Below are positions 62,407 through 64,000 of a DNA stretch of 64,000 bases, piece after piece; position 1 is the stretch's first letter; each line of letters starts with the position of its first letter. Origin of the DNA: a bacterium (GTDB taxonomy: Bacteria > Bacteroidota > Bacteroidia > Bacteroidales > Muribaculaceae); the NCBI GenBank assembly GCA_004563195.1, contig SFTJ01000008.1, positions 76,969-140,968 of the forward strand. The letters run 5' to 3'. Made by a program: the position numbers and the translations under genes. Below the pieces are notes generated by a model. It was not told the origin of the DNA, did no database searches, and saw only the letters and a program-made list of their open reading frames with translations.

Positions 62407-63738
62407 ATGCCCCTACCAACAGTCGACACTCCACAGGGCATTAGCCTACACGACTATCTGAGCCGCATTCGCCGCAATATCAACGGCGACCCTGAACTGC
62501 AGCAACAATGGGTGATAGCCGAAATTAGCGATTTCAGAGTAAATCGCCACTGCTATATGCAACTCGTGGAGAAAGATGCTATGGGCAACACTCGCGCCAC
62601 CATCAAAGCCACGCTTTGGCAAAGTTCCTACTATTTTATCCAGTCGAAATTCAGCCAAGTCACCGGTCAGCAGCTGGGCAATGGTATGAAAGTGATGCTT
62701 TGCCTGTCGGCTAATATGAGCGAGCAATACGGGCTATCGGCCAATGTGTCGGACATCTCGCCCGAATACACATTGGGTGATATGCAACGCATTCGCCGCG
62801 AGATTCTCGAACGCCTCACTCGCGAAGGCATCATCGATATGAATCGCGAACTCCCCATTCCTCTCAATCCACAACGCATTGCCGTAATCTCTGCCGCCGG
62901 AGCTGCCGGATATGGCGACTTCTGCAATCAACTTGCCGGCAACAAACACGGATTGGTGTTCTACACTTGCCTCTTTGCCGCTTCGATGCAAGGCAAGGAC
63001 ACTGCACCCACTGTGATTCGAGCGCTCGAACGAATCAACGACCATTGCGACATGTTCGACTTGATAGTGATTATTCGTGGCGGTGGATCTACCAACGACC
63101 TCAACTCTTTCGATAACTATGAACTCGCAGCTCATGTTGCCAACTCCAATCTGCCGGTTATCACAGGCATAGGGCACGAGCGCGACGTTACCGTGCTCGA
63201 CTATGTGGCTGCCATACCGGTTAAAACACCTACCGCTGCCGCCGAATGGATTATAGGCCGATGCGCCGACTGCTTGCTATCGCTCGCCAACTTCTCCTCC
63301 GACATTGCCAACACCGTAACCTCGCACATCCGCGAGGAGAAGCAGCACCTCGAATATTTCAGGTCCATCATCCCCGATGCCGCCTATGCCGTATTCGACC
63401 GCCAAAACATATTGCTGCGCCGATATATGTCGGAAATCCCGGCTATTGCGGGCGGCCGCATTGCCACTCAGCGCGCCCACATCGGTCATTACGCTCAGCG
63501 CATTGCCGACACGGCTCGCAACATTATGCAACACGAAACCATGCGACTGCAAAACCTTGCCGACAAAACCGAATTGCTCTCGCCGCAAAACATACTCAAT
63601 CGCGGCTATTCCATCACCACCGTTGACGGGCATGCTGTAACCGATGCATCGCAACTAAAACCCGGCAACACGGTAACCACTCGGCTCAAGTCGGGACATA
63701 TCACATCTACAGTTACTCAAACCATTAAGCAAAATTAA
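62407..63738 (+). CDS. xseA: Exodeoxyribonuclease VII large subunit
   Basis: 443 residues. N-terminal OB fold (residues 8-110, VIAEISDFRVNRHCYMQLVEK), then the nuclease domain with VISAAGAAGYGDF, VIIRGGGSTNDLNSFDN and TGIGHERDVTVLDYVA, then a long coiled coil with the C-terminal NRGYSITTVDG strand. Degrades single-stranded DNA to oligonucleotides in complex with XseB, encoded 7 nt downstream. Confidence 0.95.
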   Translation: MPLPTVDTPQGISLHDYLSRIRRNINGDPELQQQWVIAEISDFRVNRHCYMQLVEKDAMGNTRATIKATLWQSSYYFIQSKFSQVTGQQLGNGMKVMLCLSANMSEQYGLSANVSDISPEYTLGDMQRIRREILERLTREGIIDMNRELPIPLNPQRIAVISAAGAAGYGDFCNQLAGNKHGLVFYTCLFAASMQGKDTAPTVIRALERINDHCDMFDLIVIIRGGGSTNDLNSFDNYELAAHVANSNLPVITGIGHERDVTVLDYVAAIPVKTPTAAAEWIIGRCADCLLSLANFSSDIANTVTSHIREEKQHLEYFRSIIPDAAYAVFDRQNILLRRYMSEIPAIAGGRIATQRAHIGHYAQRIADTARNIMQHETMRLQNLADKTELLSPQNILNRGYSITTVDGHAVTDASQLKPGNTVTTRLKSGHITSTVTQTIKQN

Positions 63739-63745
63739 TAAAGTT

Positions 63746-63952
63746 ATGAAGAAAATGCCTTCTACCTATAGCGAAGCCGTAACCGAACTCGAAGAAATAG
63801 TAAAGCAAATGCAAAGCAACGAGTGCTCAATCGATAACCTATCGGAACTCACCACTCGCTCACTCGAATTGCTGCAATTCTGCAAGGACAAACTCACCAA
63901 AACCGACGAAGAACTCAAGAAAATCTTCGCCAATCTCACCGACGAGAAGTAA
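63746..63952 (+). CDS. xseB: Exodeoxyribonuclease VII small subunit
   Basis: 68 residues, helical: YSEAVTELEEIVKQMQSNECSIDNLSEL and LLQFCKDKLTKTDEELKKIF follow the XseB family pattern. Binds the XseA coiled coil. Last complete gene of the window; 63953-64000 holds nothing recognised. Confidence 0.93.
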   Translation: MKKMPSTYSEAVTELEEIVKQMQSNECSIDNLSELTTRSLELLQFCKDKLTKTDEELKKIFANLTDEK

Positions 63953-64000
63953 CAACACACCGCTTCGCTGCATCAACCGGCGACCAATCACTTACTTTGA

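Noticed and set aside
1..64000. Prophage, IS element, integron or CRISPR array
   Set aside because: No transposase, integrase, phage structural gene or regular repeat-spacer pattern was seen in any frame.

Overview
The window is Bacteroidales chromosome, most likely from a Muribaculaceae-type gut bacterium (family-level placement is inference). Evidence: almost every transcription unit is preceded by the Bacteroidetes -7 box TAnnTTTG, starts lack clear Shine-Dalgarno sequences, type IX secretion genes (porU, porV) and TonB-dependent receptors with carboxypeptidase-regulatory N-termini are present, and lineage families occur (DUF3078, DUF3256, DUF5020, START-like). No phage, IS element or CRISPR array was seen; the window reads as core genome with some surface-protein loci.

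Layout. 1-9000: DJ-1 protein, FAD:protein FMN transferase, an LptF/LptG permease, a START-like protein, the acetate fermentation operon pta-ackA, a TlpA thioredoxin and a conserved unknown. 9000-12000: ribosomal operon rplM-rpsI-rpsB-tsf. 12000-18800: a tandem FdtA/FdtB module for a dTDP-3-amino-3,6-dideoxyhexose, murI, an HD hydrolase, a sodium:solute symporter, a K+ channel with a zinc ribbon, and a YiiX-like lipoprotein. 19000-26300: a secreted propeller-like protein, a TonB receptor and a metallophosphoesterase. 26300-31000: an intergenic patch with hairpins, the GGGtGRT/NifU-like pair, small proteins, tRNA-Gly(CCC) and an XRE/DUF2975 pair. 30900-38600: a C10 protease with a T9SS tail, an aquaporin, and a four-gene operon ending in a C1 protease. 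38700-54400: a broken iron alcohol dehydrogenase, a broken PorU paralogue, a His-motif protein with a TonB receptor, DUF5020, rex, a degenerate FAH-fold protein, porU, porV and ispF. 54600-64000: rplU-rpmA, a leucine-rich-repeat protein ending in a dockerin, a cohesin-like secreted protein, trmB, mrp, a DEAD-box helicase, DUF3256, xseA and xseB.

How it fits together: pta-ackA, the NADH sensor Rex and the alcohol dehydrogenase point to a fermentative anaerobe. PorU and PorV process and anchor T9SS cargo, and several secreted proteins here have C-termini that look like such cargo.

The most unusual feature is a set of five short internal deletions, about 18 to 90 nt each, in genes otherwise well conserved: rpsB (frameshift), the alcohol dehydrogenase (frameshift), the PorU paralogue (frameshift), rpmA (in frame, removes an invariant segment) and the DEAD-box helicase (in frame, removes motif III). 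Loss from essential genes makes assembly or consensus error the first explanation, but they need checking. The best candidate for an undescribed system is the GGGtGRT protein paired with a NifU-like scaffold; second is the adjacent dockerin and cohesin-like pair.
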